From positions 317,640 through 381,639 of the forward strand of contig NZ_DLHR01000015.1 in the NCBI RefSeq assembly GCF_002483315.1: a DNA stretch of 64,000 nucleotides. Reading direction: 5' to 3'. Positions 15,902 to 26,572 of this stretch are shown here, piece by piece (position 1 is the first letter of the stretch; every line of letters starts with the position of its first letter). A program made the translations under genes and the position numbers. This stretch comes from Flavobacterium sp. UBA7663 (GTDB taxonomy: Bacteria; Bacteroidota; Bacteroidia; Flavobacteriales; Flavobacteriaceae). The notes beneath the pieces are model-generated. The model was not told where the DNA came from. It ran no database searches and saw only the letters and a list, made by a program, of their open reading frames with translations.

Positions 15902-18049
15902 TTACTTCACAATTGTCATTTCATCAACAATGTGTTTTGCTCCTGAGAAATTCTCAATTACCCATAACACGTAACGAATATCAACGTTGATTGTTCTTTG
16001 TAATTTTTTATCAAAGATTACATCACCAGCCATAGCTTCGATGTTTCCGTCGAATGCTAAACCGATTAATTCTCCTTTTCCGTTTAATACTGGAGAACCT
16101 GAATTTCCTCCTGTAATATCATTATCAGTTAAGAAATTAACATGTAAAGAACCGTCTTTATCTGCATAACGACCAAATTCTTTATTCGCATTCATTTCTA
16201 ATACTCTAGTAGGTAAATCAAATTCTAAATCACCTTTTTTGTATTTTTTAACTTGACCTGCTAATGTAGTATAGTTGTTGATTGAAGCATCATTACGTTT
16301 GTCAGCTGGTAAAGAACGAACTTTTCCATAAGTTAAACGTAAAGTTGAATTTGCATCTGGATATTTGATTTCTCCAATTTTAGATTCTCTTAATCCTTCA
16401 ACTAATAAACGGAAAGAAGCACCAAAATCATTTTGAGATTTGATTAATTCTTCACTTCTAAAGCTGTAGTGATTTAACAAATCATTCGTTAAAACGAAAA
16501 GTGGATCATTTTTAAGTAATTCTTCTGATGGTAAATCTAAGAATGCTTTTACTCTATCAACTGAAGTAAAAATACTTAAATCAAATGCTGCGTTTACATA
16601 TTTTGTAAAATCGCCATTGTTTTCTTTAGCTAGTTTTTCAACCATTGGAGCTAAAGTATAACCTGCTTTTTTAGCATATAAATTTAATTGAGCCGCTAAA
16701 ATATCTTTTTCTGCTGGAATATGTAATTCACTATGCATACCTTGAGCCATCTCTAAAATAGCTGGCGCCATTTGTGCTCTTTTTGTAGCATCTGCCTTAG
16801 CATAGTTTTCTAACTGTCTTCCTAAACCTCTACTTACTGTTCCAAAAGCAGAAGTTCTGAATAATTGCATCATATAATTATCATGACGCGATTTTTCGTT
16901 CGTTAATGCATAAAACTTATTGATTGTTGGAACTACATTACCATATTTTGCTTTGTTAGCTGGTTGGTTAGCCCATTTGTGGAATTTAGCTTCTTGAGCC
17001 GCTTTTGTTTTAGCTGTACCAAATTTTGATAACGCATCAATCATTCCTTGACGGTTTTTCCAGTAGTTAGCAACTCCTGCAAATTTTGAAGCATAAATAA
17101 GATTTAAAGCATCTGATTGAACCATATATTTTTTCATATTGTCCATTCCGGTTTTAGAACCTTCAACCCAAGCTGGATAAGCAAATTTTACGTTTTGCTC
17201 AATTCCACCTGCTGGCATCCAACGGTTAGTTCTACCTGGATAACCTAAAATCATAGCGAAGTCATTTTCTTTAACACCTCCAATATTTACTGGTAAATAA
17301 TGTTTTGGTTTTAAAGGAACATTGTTTGTAGAATAATCCGCTGGATTTCCGTTTGCATCAGCATATACTCTAAACATAGAGAAATCTGCAGTATGACGTG
17401 GCCATTCCCAGTTATCAGTATCACCACCAAATTTTCCTAAACTTTCTGGAGGAGTTCCAACTAAACGAACATCTTTATAATCTTGGTAAACAAAATAGTA
17501 ATATTCGTTTCCTTGGAAAAACGGACGAACTGAAACGGTATATTTTCCACCTTCGTTATTTTCTTTTTCAATTTTAGCGATTTCAGCATTGATAGCTTTT
17601 TCTCTATCTGCTTCGCTCATTGTAGGATTTACAACAGATAAAATTCTTTTTGAACAATCGTCCATACGAACAAAGAAACGCACGTATAAACTTGAAGGTT
17701 TTAATTCATCTGCTCTGTTTTTTGCCCAATAACCGTTTTTTAAATAATTTTTTTCTGCTGATGATAATTCTGCAATAGCATCATATCCACAGTGGTGATT
17801 GGTTAAAACTAATCCGTCTTTTGAAATCATTTCAGCAGTACATCCACCATTAAATTGCACAATTGCATCTTTTAAACTGTGGTTATTGATACTGTAAATT
17901 TCTTCGGCTGTTAATTGCAAGCCCATTTTTTGCATGTCGCGGTGGTTTAAACGCTCAATGAACATTAAAAACCACATTCCTTCATCTGCTTTTACCGAAG
18001 CTGGCACAAGCATTATTGCAGAAACGACGAATAATAATAATTTTTTCAT
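15902..18049 (-). CDS. S46 family dipeptidyl-peptidase, DPP7-like
   Basis: A 715-residue exported serine peptidase with a signal peptide (residues 1-21). The chymotrypsin-like catalytic parts are visible: the His region TNHHCGYDA (H85/H86), and the Ser in TGGNSGSPV (S650). S46 enzymes release dipeptides from the N-terminus of peptides in the periplasm. The residue 18 positions after the catalytic Ser sets specificity in Porphyromonas enzymes (Arg in acidic-specific DPP11, Gly in DPP7); here it is Gly668 within AFDGN, so hydrophobic P1 residues are expected. Length and motifs are normal for the family. It likely supports growth on protein. It is a single gene between terminators. Confidence 0.93.
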   Translation of the reverse strand: MKKLLLFVVSAIMLVPASVKADEGMWFLMFIERLNHRDMQKMGLQLTAEEIYSINNHSLKDAIVQFNGGCTAEMISKDGLVLTNHHCGYDAIAELSSAEKNYLKNGYWAKNRADELKPSSLYVRFFVRMDDCSKRILSVVNPTMSEADREKAINAEIAKIEKENNEGGKYTVSVRPFFQGNEYYYFVYQDYKDVRLVGTPPESLGKFGGDTDNWEWPRHTADFSMFRVYADANGNPADYSTNNVPLKPKHYLPVNIGGVKENDFAMILGYPGRTNRWMPAGGIEQNVKFAYPAWVEGSKTGMDNMKKYMVQSDALNLIYASKFAGVANYWKNRQGMIDALSKFGTAKTKAAQEAKFHKWANQPANKAKYGNVVPTINKFYALTNEKSRHDNYMMQLFRTSAFGTVSRGLGRQLENYAKADATKRAQMAPAILEMAQGMHSELHIPAEKDILAAQLNLYAKKAGYTLAPMVEKLAKENNGDFTKYVNAAFDLSIFTSVDRVKAFLDLPSEELLKNDPLFVLTNDLLNHYSFRSEELIKSQNDFGASFRLLVEGLRESKIGEIKYPDANSTLRLTYGKVRSLPADKRNDASINNYTTLAGQVKKYKKGDLEFDLPTRVLEMNANKEFGRYADKDGSLHVNFLTDNDITGGNSGSPVLNGKGELIGLAFDGNIEAMAGDVIFDKKLQRTINVDIRYVLWVIENFSGAKHIVDEMTIVK

Positions 18050-18179
18050 AATAAATCTATGTTCTTTTTATTTGTGTTGCGAATATACTTAAAAATACGA
18101 TTTCGCTAAAATTATCACTTCAAAATCAGATTAGATTGAAGCAATTTTAACTTTTTATTATAAAAACTAGATTAAAAAC

Positions 18180-18208
18180 AAAAAAGCACCTCCAAACTGA
18201 AGATGCTT
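18180..18208 (-). terminator. Rho-independent terminator of obg
   Basis: On the minus strand, the stem AAGCATCTTC/GGAGGTGCTT (10 bp, two G-U pairs) with loop AGTTT is followed by a T-run. It lies 22 bp past the obg stop. Confidence 0.75.
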
Positions 18209-18229
18209 TTTCTTACTTTTTATACTATT

Positions 18230-19240
18230 TTATTTTTCTTCCACATTCAACATTTGCCACAATTTATCTTTCAACTCTTGTAATCCTTGTTGGGCAACCG
18301 AAGAAATAAACATATAAGGGGTTCCTTTGAATTCTTTGTCCAATTGTTTTTTCAATTCAGCTTTTAATTCATCGTCTAACATATCGCATTTTGAAATCAC
18401 AATCAAACGATCTTTATCCAACATTTCTGGATTGTAACGACGTAATTCGTCTAAAAGAATTTCGTATTCTTTCTTAATATCATCAGCATCAGCTGGAACT
18501 AAAAATAACAAAGTTGAATTACGCTCAATATGACGCAAGAAATAATGACCCAATCCTTTACCTTCTGCAGCACCTTCAATAATTCCAGGAATATCAGCCA
18601 TTACAAACGATTGAAAATCTCTGTAAGCTACAATTCCTAAATTAGGTTTTAAAGTCGTAAAAGGATAATCTGCAATTTTTGGCTTAGCCGAAGTTAAAAC
18701 AGAAAGTAACGTTGATTTTCCTGCATTTGGGAAACCTACTAAACCTACGTCTGCTAACACTTTTAATTCTAAAGTAACATCTACTTCCTTTACAGGCATT
18801 CCAGGTTGTGCGTAACGAGGTGTTTGATTGGTTGAACTTCTGAAATTCCAGTTTCCTAAACCACCTTTTCCTCCTTCTGCTAAAATTCGAACCTCATCGT
18901 GTTCTGTAATTTCAAACAAAACATCTCCTGTTTCTTGATCTTTTACAACCGTTCCTAATGGAACTTCAATGTATTTATCTTCACCATCATGTCCTGTACT
19001 TCTTGAACTTCCTCCATCACCTCCGTGACCAGCACGCATGTGTTTCAAAAACTTCAAGTGAAATAAAGTCCAAAGATTTTTATTTCCTTTAATGTATACG
19101 TGTCCACCACGACCACCATCACCACCATCGGGACCACCCTTTTCAATAAATTTTTCTCTGTGTAAATGCGACGAACCTTTTCCTCCCTTTCCGGAAGAAA
19201 CATATATTTTTACGTAGTCTACAAAATTTCCCTCTGTCAT
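18230..19240 (-). CDS. obg: GTPase Obg/CgtA
   Basis: A 336-residue cytoplasmic GTPase that binds the 50S subunit and acts in ribosome assembly and stress control. The glycine-rich Obg fold is seen at residues 1-160 (GGPDGGDGGRGGHVY, GHGGDGGSSRSTG). The G domain follows with G1 GFPNAGKST, switch region YPFTTLKPN, G3 DIPGIIEGA and G4 SKCD. The protein stops right after the G domain, so the C-terminal OCT domain of many Obg proteins is absent, as in other short forms. A heptad-repeat array begins 6 bp upstream of its ATG. It lies downstream of hpt, adk and the CorC-like gene. Confidence 0.95.
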   Translation of the reverse strand: MTEGNFVDYVKIYVSSGKGGKGSSHLHREKFIEKGGPDGGDGGRGGHVYIKGNKNLWTLFHLKFLKHMRAGHGGDGGSSRSTGHDGEDKYIEVPLGTVVKDQETGDVLFEITEHDEVRILAEGGKGGLGNWNFRSSTNQTPRYAQPGMPVKEVDVTLELKVLADVGLVGFPNAGKSTLLSVLTSAKPKIADYPFTTLKPNLGIVAYRDFQSFVMADIPGIIEGAAEGKGLGHYFLRHIERNSTLLFLVPADADDIKKEYEILLDELRRYNPEMLDKDRLIVISKCDMLDDELKAELKKQLDKEFKGTPYMFISSVAQQGLQELKDKLWQMLNVEEK

Positions 19241-19246
19241 CTTTTC

Positions 19247-19380
19247 TTAGTGTTCAGTCATCAGTGTTGAGTGTTCAGTGATTTTTCAACTTTCAAAAAC
19301 CTCTTTTCTGATAACAATTTGTTATTATCAATGAACACTATTTAGAACTGATTACTAAATACTGAACACTGAATACTTTA
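19247..19380. repeat. Paired heptad arrays in opposite orientation upstream of obg
   Basis: Left half 19247-19295: seven units such as TTAGTGT, TCAGTCA, TCAGTGT, TGAGTGT, TCAGTGA. Right half 19334-19380: units such as CTGATTA, CTAAATA, CTGAACA, CTGAATA. The right-half consensus is the reverse complement of the left-half one, so the 143-bp gap between the CorC-like gene and obg could fold into a long imperfect hairpin. Confidence 0.8.
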
Positions 19381-19383
19381 TTT

Positions 19384-20658
19384 TTATTCTTTTAAATTGG
19401 TAATTAAAATTTTATCAATTTTAACACCGTCCATATCGATAACTTCGAACTCTAATTTGTTCCAAATTAACTTTTGTCCTTGTTTAGGGATTATTCCTAA
19501 TTCTGTTATGATTAATCCACTTACTGTTGTTACTTCGTAATCTCCTATTAACTCATCCATATCGAAATAAGTTAAGAAATCGTGCAATGAATAATGTCCG
19601 TCAACTAACCACGAACCATCTTCTCTTGCTACAATTTTAAATTCGTCTTCATAGAAATCAGCCGCATCTCCTACTAACGCTTCTAAAATATCATTTAATG
19701 TAATTATTCCCTGAAAAACCCCATGCTCATCAGTAACTAAAGCATAATGAACCTTTGAAATCTTGAAATTTTCCAATGCTTTATATGCCGATGTTTGCTC
19801 AATGAAATATACTGGCTCTTTTATTATCGATTTTAAATCGAAATTGCCCATTTCAAAACTTGCGAACAAATCTTTCAATAAAACAATTCCTTCCACATCG
19901 TCTAAATTATCCGCACATACCGGATAAACCGAATGCAATTCATCTAAAACTTTCGCCTTAATTTCTTCAACTGTATCTTCATAAGACAAATACACAATTG
20001 AATTTCGGTGTGTCATTAACGAATTTACTTTTCTATCGCCAATATGAAAAACACGTTCCACAATATCTTGTTCAATCTCTTGAACTTCTCCTACTTCTGT
20101 TCCTTCTTTAATAATGGCTTTGATTTCTTCTTCGGTAACTTTGCCATCAGCGGTTGGTTTTATTTGAAGCATTTTCAATAAAAACTCGGTCGACGTAGTC
20201 AATAACCATATAAAAGGCATCGTTATCGTAGAAACTAACTTCATTGGAACCGCAACTGCTTTTGCAATTCCTTCAGGATAATTTAAACCGATTCTTTTTG
20301 GCAACAACTCTCCTAAAACTAAAGAGAAAAAGGTTAATACCACAACCACAATTCCTACTGCAACAGAATTTGCATAAGGTTTTAGTGCTTCAAAAGTGGC
20401 CACAAAATTTTGAACATCAGTAGTAATTTTATCACCAGAATAAATACCCGTTAAAATTCCGATTAAGGTAATTCCGATTTGAACGGTTGATAAGAATTCA
20501 TTTGGTGAATTAGCTAAATCTAATGCGACTTTCGCATTTTTATTTCCTTTTTTAGACGCAGTTTCTAGTCGGTTTTTACGTGCCGAAATCAATGCGATTT
20601 CCGACATTGAGAAAACGCCGTTTAGGAGAATCAAAAAGAGAATGATTAAAATTTCCAT
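19384..20658 (-). CDS. CNNM/CBS/CorC-HlyC membrane protein
   Basis: A 424-residue inner-membrane protein with the three-part layout of the CorC/HlyC (CNNM) family: a DUF21 membrane domain at residues 1-195 with four hydrophobic segments, a CBS pair at about 205-335 (HRNSIVYLSYEDTVEEI, YALVTDEHGVFQGIITLNDILEAL), and a CorC_HlyC domain at about 345-420. Relatives handle Mg2+ or Co2+, mostly efflux; the often-used name hemolysin is misleading. It follows adk on the same strand but a probable terminator lies just before its start, so it may have its own promoter. Confidence 0.9.
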   Translation of the reverse strand: MEILIILFLILLNGVFSMSEIALISARKNRLETASKKGNKNAKVALDLANSPNEFLSTVQIGITLIGILTGIYSGDKITTDVQNFVATFEALKPYANSVAVGIVVVVLTFFSLVLGELLPKRIGLNYPEGIAKAVAVPMKLVSTITMPFIWLLTTSTEFLLKMLQIKPTADGKVTEEEIKAIIKEGTEVGEVQEIEQDIVERVFHIGDRKVNSLMTHRNSIVYLSYEDTVEEIKAKVLDELHSVYPVCADNLDDVEGIVLLKDLFASFEMGNFDLKSIIKEPVYFIEQTSAYKALENFKISKVHYALVTDEHGVFQGIITLNDILEALVGDAADFYEDEFKIVAREDGSWLVDGHYSLHDFLTYFDMDELIGDYEVTTVSGLIITELGIIPKQGQKLIWNKLEFEVIDMDGVKIDKILITNLKE

Positions 20659-20670
20659 AGTTAAAATTAT

Positions 20671-20708
20671 AAAAAAAGAGCTAAAATCCCAAATTACGGA
20701 AATAGCTC
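20671..20708 (-). terminator. Probable terminator after adk
   Basis: On the minus strand a hairpin GAGCTA...TAGCTC with an inner TCC/GGGA pairing is followed by seven T. It ends 12 bp before the ATG of the CorC-like gene, so it may instead be an attenuator-like leader structure. A weaker hairpin (AAGCCT/GGGCTT) lies closer to adk at about 20742-20768. Confidence 0.45.
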
Positions 20709-20777
20709 CTTTTCTGTGTGCAAATATCGAAAAAAAAATCGAAAGCCCGAAATTTATCTCAAAGGCTTATTTTTCTA

Positions 20778-21350
20778 TTAAAATGTATCTAAAACCAAAC
20801 TCAATCTTTCAGTAACTTCTTGAATTGATCCAATACCATCAACGGCATAAAACTTGTTTTGCGCTTTGTAATAATCCATTAATGGCGCAGTTTTTTCGTT
20901 GTATTCTTGGTAACGATTTCTGATTTTTTCTTCGTCTTGATCGTCTGGTCTACCTGAAGTTTTTCCTCTTTCTAACAAACGTTGCACTAAGATTTCATCA
21001 TTCGCTTCCAAAGCTACTATAGCTGTAATTTCTTGATTTTTACTTTCTAAAAACTTATCTAAAGCTTCTGCTTGAGCAATTGTTCTTGGAAAACCATCAA
21101 ATAAAAAACCTGCTGCTTGTGGATTTTTGTCTACTTCACTTTGCAACATTTTAATAGTTACTTCATCTGGAACCAAATCACCTTTATCCATAAAAGTTTT
21201 AGCTAATCTTCCTAATTCCGTGTCATTTTTGATATTAAATCTAAAAATATCTCCTGTAGATAAATGAACTAAATTGTATTTGTGCTTTAAAAAATCGGCT
21301 TGTGTTCCTTTTCCTGCTCCTGGTTTACCAAATAATACGATATTGATCAT
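20778..21350 (-). CDS. adk: Adenylate kinase, short form
   Basis: A 190-residue cytoplasmic enzyme that interconverts ATP + AMP and 2 ADP. The P-loop GKPGAGKGTQ is at the N-terminus; the AMP-binding parts are HLSTGDIFR and LFDGFPRTIAQAEAL, and the ATP-lid region is ERGKTSGRPDDQDEEKIRNRY. The lid is short and lacks zinc cysteines, hence the short form. It lies 30 bp after hpt and is probably in one transcript with it from the promoter before hpt, a sensible purine nucleotide pair. Confidence 0.96.
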   Translation of the reverse strand: MINIVLFGKPGAGKGTQADFLKHKYNLVHLSTGDIFRFNIKNDTELGRLAKTFMDKGDLVPDEVTIKMLQSEVDKNPQAAGFLFDGFPRTIAQAEALDKFLESKNQEITAIVALEANDEILVQRLLERGKTSGRPDDQDEEKIRNRYQEYNEKTAPLMDYYKAQNKFYAVDGIGSIQEVTERLSLVLDTF

Positions 21351-21380
21351 TGTTTTGTTATGTTAAGTTGTAATAGTTAG

Positions 21381-21911
21381 TTATTCTGATAATTGATAAA
21401 TGTCTTTTAAATTTCTTCCTAAACCATCGTAGTCTAAACCATATCCTACTATAAATTTATTTGGAATTCGAATGCCTACATAATCTAGTTTAATGTCTTT
21501 TTTGTAAGCTTCTGGTTTTAAGAATAAAGTAGCAATTTTGAAATGTTTTACATTGTGTTGTTTCATAATAGCTTTTAATTCCTCAATAGTATTACCAGTA
21601 TCTACAATATCTTCCACGATAATTACAGAACGACCTTCTAAACTTTGGTTCAAACCAATTAGTTCTTTTACTTCGTTTGTGGTTTGTGTTCCTTCGTACG
21701 ATGCCATTTTTACGAATGAAACTTCGCAATTGTGACTGTATTTTTTTAATAAATCAGCCACGACCATGAATGCGCCATTCAAAACTCCAATAAAAACAGG
21801 AACATCATCGCAAAAATCGTCTTCAATTTGTTTGGCCATGTTTTCTATGGCGAAGTTAATTTCCTCTCCCGAAATAAAAACTTCAAATTTCTTATCGTGT
21901 AGTTGTATCAC
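21381..21911 (-). CDS. hpt: Hypoxanthine phosphoribosyltransferase
   Basis: A 176-residue type I phosphoribosyltransferase for purine salvage. The PRPP loop is VIIVEDIVDTGNTI, with an upstream flexible-loop region (SFVKMASYEGTQTTNEV) and the purine-contact region KLDYVGIRIPNKFIVGYGLDYDGLGRNL. These features match HPRT, which converts hypoxanthine (and often guanine) to the nucleotide. It is the first gene of the hpt-adk unit and is divergent from the HEAT-like gene. Confidence 0.95.
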   Translation of the reverse strand: MIQLHDKKFEVFISGEEINFAIENMAKQIEDDFCDDVPVFIGVLNGAFMVVADLLKKYSHNCEVSFVKMASYEGTQTTNEVKELIGLNQSLEGRSVIIVEDIVDTGNTIEELKAIMKQHNVKHFKIATLFLKPEAYKKDIKLDYVGIRIPNKFIVGYGLDYDGLGRNLKDIYQLSE

Positions 21912-21936
21912 TTTGGTTAGATTTAGAAATAAACAA

Positions 21937-21968
21937 CAAATTTAAGAAAGTCAAATGAATAGCTACAA
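21937..21968 (-). promoter_or_regulatory. Bacteroidota-type promoter of hpt-adk
   Basis: On the minus strand, TTG (21966-21968) and TAAATTTG (21937-21944) are 21 bp apart. The -7 element lies 25 bp before the hpt ATG, giving a short leader. Confidence 0.6.
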
Positions 21969-22007
21969 AGTATTTCAACTTTTTTGCAAATTTGATATAT
22001 TTACCAA

Positions 22008-22556
22008 ATGAAAAGTCAAATGTATCAGAAAATCGAAGAAAGCACTTGCCATGTTGCCAGCCGAAAAATGGTGAGCAATTTTGCTATGAAAGATAAAAAT
22101 CATCTAAAAGAAATGATACAACTTGCTTTTGACACAAAACATGAATTACATGTAAAAGCCTTTTGGAGTTTGGATTTGGTTTGCAAAAAAAAACTGAAAC
22201 AATTTATTCCTCATATTGAAGATTTCTGCAGCGTTCTTCCAAAAATAAAAGATGATTCTGCATTACGACCAGCGACTAAAATTGCCTTTTTTCTCACCAA
22301 AAGCAATCACAGAAAAAACGGAATTTCTCTCACACAAGAACAAGAACACAATTTAATCGAAGCCTTAATTGACCGATTGATTCAAGACGAAAAAGTAGCA
22401 GCAAAAGTGTATGCTATGAAAGCCCTTTTTGTCTTGGGAAAGAAATACGATTGGGTTCACGAAGAGTTAAAAACGATTATTTCTCAAGATTATACGAATC
22501 ATACCGCGGCTTATCAAGCAGCAACTCGAAATCTTTTGAAAAAACTCAACAAGTAA
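22008..22556 (+). CDS. HEAT-like helical protein of unknown function
   Basis: A 182-residue protein without signal peptide or membrane segment. It is built of helical pairs resembling HEAT/armadillo repeats (LHVKAFWSLDLVCKKKLKQFIPHI, KVAAKVYAMKALFVLGKKYDWVHEEL). No catalytic motif is visible. Such small proteins next to purine genes in this phylum have at times been labelled as adenylosuccinate lyase; nothing in this sequence supports that. It lies between the divergent hpt and the purK promoter. Confidence 0.7.
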   Translation: MKSQMYQKIEESTCHVASRKMVSNFAMKDKNHLKEMIQLAFDTKHELHVKAFWSLDLVCKKKLKQFIPHIEDFCSVLPKIKDDSALRPATKIAFFLTKSNHRKNGISLTQEQEHNLIEALIDRLIQDEKVAAKVYAMKALFVLGKKYDWVHEELKTIISQDYTNHTAAYQAATRNLLKKLNK

Positions 22557-22559
22557 CAA

Positions 22560-22592
22560 ATTGTTAATTATCAATTGTTAATTATCAATTGT
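22560..22592. repeat. Heptad array overlapping the purK promoter
   Basis: ATTGTTA ATTATCA occurs twice in perfect tandem (14-bp unit, 22560-22587), followed by ATTGT. The TTG of the second unit is the -33 element of the purK promoter. Confidence 0.8.
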
Positions 22593-22605
22593 CTGAGTAT
22601 CTTTG
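22575..22605 (+). promoter_or_regulatory. Bacteroidota-type promoter of purK-purE
   Basis: TTG (22575-22577), 20 bp, then TATCTTTG (22598-22605): a full match to TTG / TAnnTTTG. It shows that the TTG at 22603 cannot be the purK start and that the ATG at 22627 is right. Confidence 0.8.
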
Positions 22606-22626
22606 CGCAAACAACAACACTACAAA

Positions 22627-23790
22627 ATGAATTATTTTTCTTCTGATTTTAAATTAGGAATTTTAGGAGGAGGTCAATTAGGAAAAATGCTTTTGACCGA
22701 AACTCGAAAATTTGATATCCAAACTTTAGTTTTAGAACCAAGCGAAGAAGCTCCAGCACGATACAGTTGCAACGGATTTTACAAAGGCAGTTTGATGGAT
22801 TTTGACACGGTGTACCAATTTGGTAAAATGGTCGATTTGTTAACCATCGAAATCGAAAATGTAAGCCTAGACGCTTTAGACAAATTGGAAGAAGAAGGAT
22901 TACCGATTTACCCTTCGCCAAAAACCTTACGTTTGATTCAAAACAAAGGAAAACAAAAAGATTATTACGTTTCAAACGATATTCCTACTTCGCCACACCA
23001 ACGTTTTGTTGACTTAAACGATTTGAGAAACGCTTTAGCAAAAGACGAATTAGAATTTCCATTCGTATGGAAATGCGCGCAATTTGGTTACGATGGAAAT
23101 GGCGTTAAAATTTGTCGCTCGGCATTAGATTTGGTGAAATTACCCGATGTAGAATGCATTGCTGAAGAAATGGTTCCATTTAAAAATGAATTAGCGGTAA
23201 TTGTAGCGCGTTCGGTTTCTGGCGAAGTGAAAACCTATCCAGTTGTAGAAATGGAATTTCATCCTGAAGCGAATCAAGTAGAATATGTAATTTGTCCAGC
23301 TCGAATTGATGAAAAAGTAGCACAAAAAGCTACCGAAGTTGCTTTAAAAGTTTCTGAGGCATTTCATCATGTTGGATTATTAGCAGTTGAAATGTTTCAA
23401 ACCGAAAATGATGAAATTTTGGTAAACGAAGTCGCTCCTCGCCCACATAATTCTGGACATTATTCGATTGAAGCGAGTTATACTTCGCAATTTGAAAACC
23501 ATTTACGTGCGATTTTAAACTTACCTTTAGGCAATACCGATAGTAAAGTTGCTGGAATTATGGTAAATTTGGTAGGTGAAGAAGGTTATTCTGGACAAGT
23601 AGTTTACGAAAACATAGAGAAAATCATGGCAATCGATGGTGTAACACCACACATTTACGGAAAAAGAGAAACAAGACCTTTCCGAAAAATGGGTCACGTT
23701 ACGATTGTAAATGAAGATATGACGGAAGCAAGAAGAATTGCGGAGGAAGTTAAGAATTCTATAAGAGTAATCAGTGTTCAGTCACAGTAA
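22627..23790 (+). CDS. purK: 5-(carboxyamino)imidazole ribonucleotide synthase PurK
   Basis: A 387-residue ATP-grasp enzyme that makes N5-CAIR from AIR, bicarbonate and ATP in de novo purine synthesis. The N-terminal KLGILGGGQLGKML, the ATP-grasp region FPFVWKCAQFGYDGNGVKI and the metal/ATP site VNEVAPRPHNSGHYSIEA are visible. The start is the ATG at 22627, 22 bp downstream of the -7 element. The last residues (VISVQSQ) are encoded by a heptad repeat, so the C-terminus has been extended or replaced by repeat sequence. purE follows and the two should be co-transcribed. Confidence 0.96.
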   Translation: MNYFSSDFKLGILGGGQLGKMLLTETRKFDIQTLVLEPSEEAPARYSCNGFYKGSLMDFDTVYQFGKMVDLLTIEIENVSLDALDKLEEEGLPIYPSPKTLRLIQNKGKQKDYYVSNDIPTSPHQRFVDLNDLRNALAKDELEFPFVWKCAQFGYDGNGVKICRSALDLVKLPDVECIAEEMVPFKNELAVIVARSVSGEVKTYPVVEMEFHPEANQVEYVICPARIDEKVAQKATEVALKVSEAFHHVGLLAVEMFQTENDEILVNEVAPRPHNSGHYSIEASYTSQFENHLRAILNLPLGNTDSKVAGIMVNLVGEEGYSGQVVYENIEKIMAIDGVTPHIYGKRETRPFRKMGHVTIVNEDMTEARRIAEEVKNSIRVISVQSQ

Positions 23791-23851
23791 TCAGTCGAAG
23801 TTGGTAGTTTTGAAAACTAAATTAACTTGAAACCTTAAACTTGAAACAAAA
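23767..23851. repeat. Heptad arrays between purK and purE
   Basis: GTAATCA, GTGTTCA and related units (23767-23806) cover the last purK codons and its stop. A second block at 23824-23851 reads AACTTGA AACCTTA then AACTTGA AACAAAA and ends 5 bp before the purE ATG. Confidence 0.75.
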
Positions 23852-23856
23852 AACAA

Positions 23857-24339
23857 ATGAGTAAAGTAGCCATCATAATGGGCAGCATTTCGGATATGCC
23901 GGTAATGCAAGAAGCCATCGACATATTAAAAGGATTTGATATCGAAACCGAAGTAGATATTGTTTCAGCACATAGAACACCTGAAAAATTATTTGATTTC
24001 AGTAAAAACGCACACGAAAGAGGTATTTCTGTAATTATTGCTGGTGCTGGTGGTGCGGCTCATTTACCTGGAATGGTTGCTTCTATGTCACCACTTCCTG
24101 TAATTGGTGTTCCTGTAAAATCGAGTAATTCAATTGATGGATGGGATTCGGTTTTATCGATTTTACAAATGCCAGGTGGCGTTCCCGTAGCAACAGTCGC
24201 TTTAAATGGAGCTAAAAATGCTGGAATATTAGCAGCACAAATTATCGGAAGTTCTGATAAATGTGTGTTAGATAAAATCATCGCTTACAAAGAAGGGTTG
24301 AAACAAGCGGTATTAAAAGCTTCTGAAGATTTAAAATAA
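23857..24339 (+). CDS. purE: N5-CAIR mutase PurE
   Basis: A 160-residue class I PurE that converts N5-CAIR to CAIR, the step after PurK. The nucleotide-binding N-terminus GSISDMPVMQEA, the catalytic SAHRTPEKLFDF and the glycine-rich AGAGGAAHLPGMVAS are all present; the presence of PurK confirms the class I (mutase) type. The length is normal. It ends at a strong terminator. Confidence 0.97.
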   Translation: MSKVAIIMGSISDMPVMQEAIDILKGFDIETEVDIVSAHRTPEKLFDFSKNAHERGISVIIAGAGGAAHLPGMVASMSPLPVIGVPVKSSNSIDGWDSVLSILQMPGGVPVATVALNGAKNAGILAAQIIGSSDKCVLDKIIAYKEGLKQAVLKASEDLK

Positions 24340-24346
24340 AAATAGA

Positions 24347-24376
24347 AAATCCCGAATTATTGCTAATTCGGGATTT
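24347..24376 (+). terminator. Rho-independent terminator of purK-purE
   Basis: A perfect 13-bp stem AAATCCCGAATTA/TAATTCGGGATTT with a 4-nt loop, 8 bp past the purE stop. Confidence 0.9.
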
Positions 24377-24499
24377 CTACTCACAATTAAGTGACAACTA
24401 TAAAAAAATTCTACTCTCTCTCTGATTTGGGGCAAAAAGGATGTTTCAGCATCATTTCGTCGACAAAATTATACACTTTATCGATAAAAACAAATTTTT

Positions 24500-26524
<2,025 letters not shown>

Positions 26525-26530
26525 AATATC

Positions 26531-26563
26531 AACTCCGGCAGAATTCAGAACTCTGTCGGAGTT
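26531..26563. terminator. Terminator between convergent M3 peptidase and AAA+ ATPase
   Basis: A 12-bp stem AACTCCGGCAGA/TCTGTCGGAGTT (one G-U pair) with a 9-nt loop. The T-run on the plus side is weak. Confidence 0.75.
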
Positions 26564-26572
26564 ATTTAAAAT

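Noticed and set aside
19241..19383. Insertion-sequence remnant upstream of obg
   Set aside because: The inverted halves are made of 7-bp repeats, without transposase fragments or target duplication.
22008..22556. Adenylosuccinate lyase label for the HEAT-like protein
   Set aside because: No lyase signature (such as the SSxMPxKxN loop) is present, and the length is far too short.
22603..22626. N-terminal extension of PurK from a TTG
   Set aside because: The TTG is part of the -7 element TATCTTTG; translation cannot start inside it.
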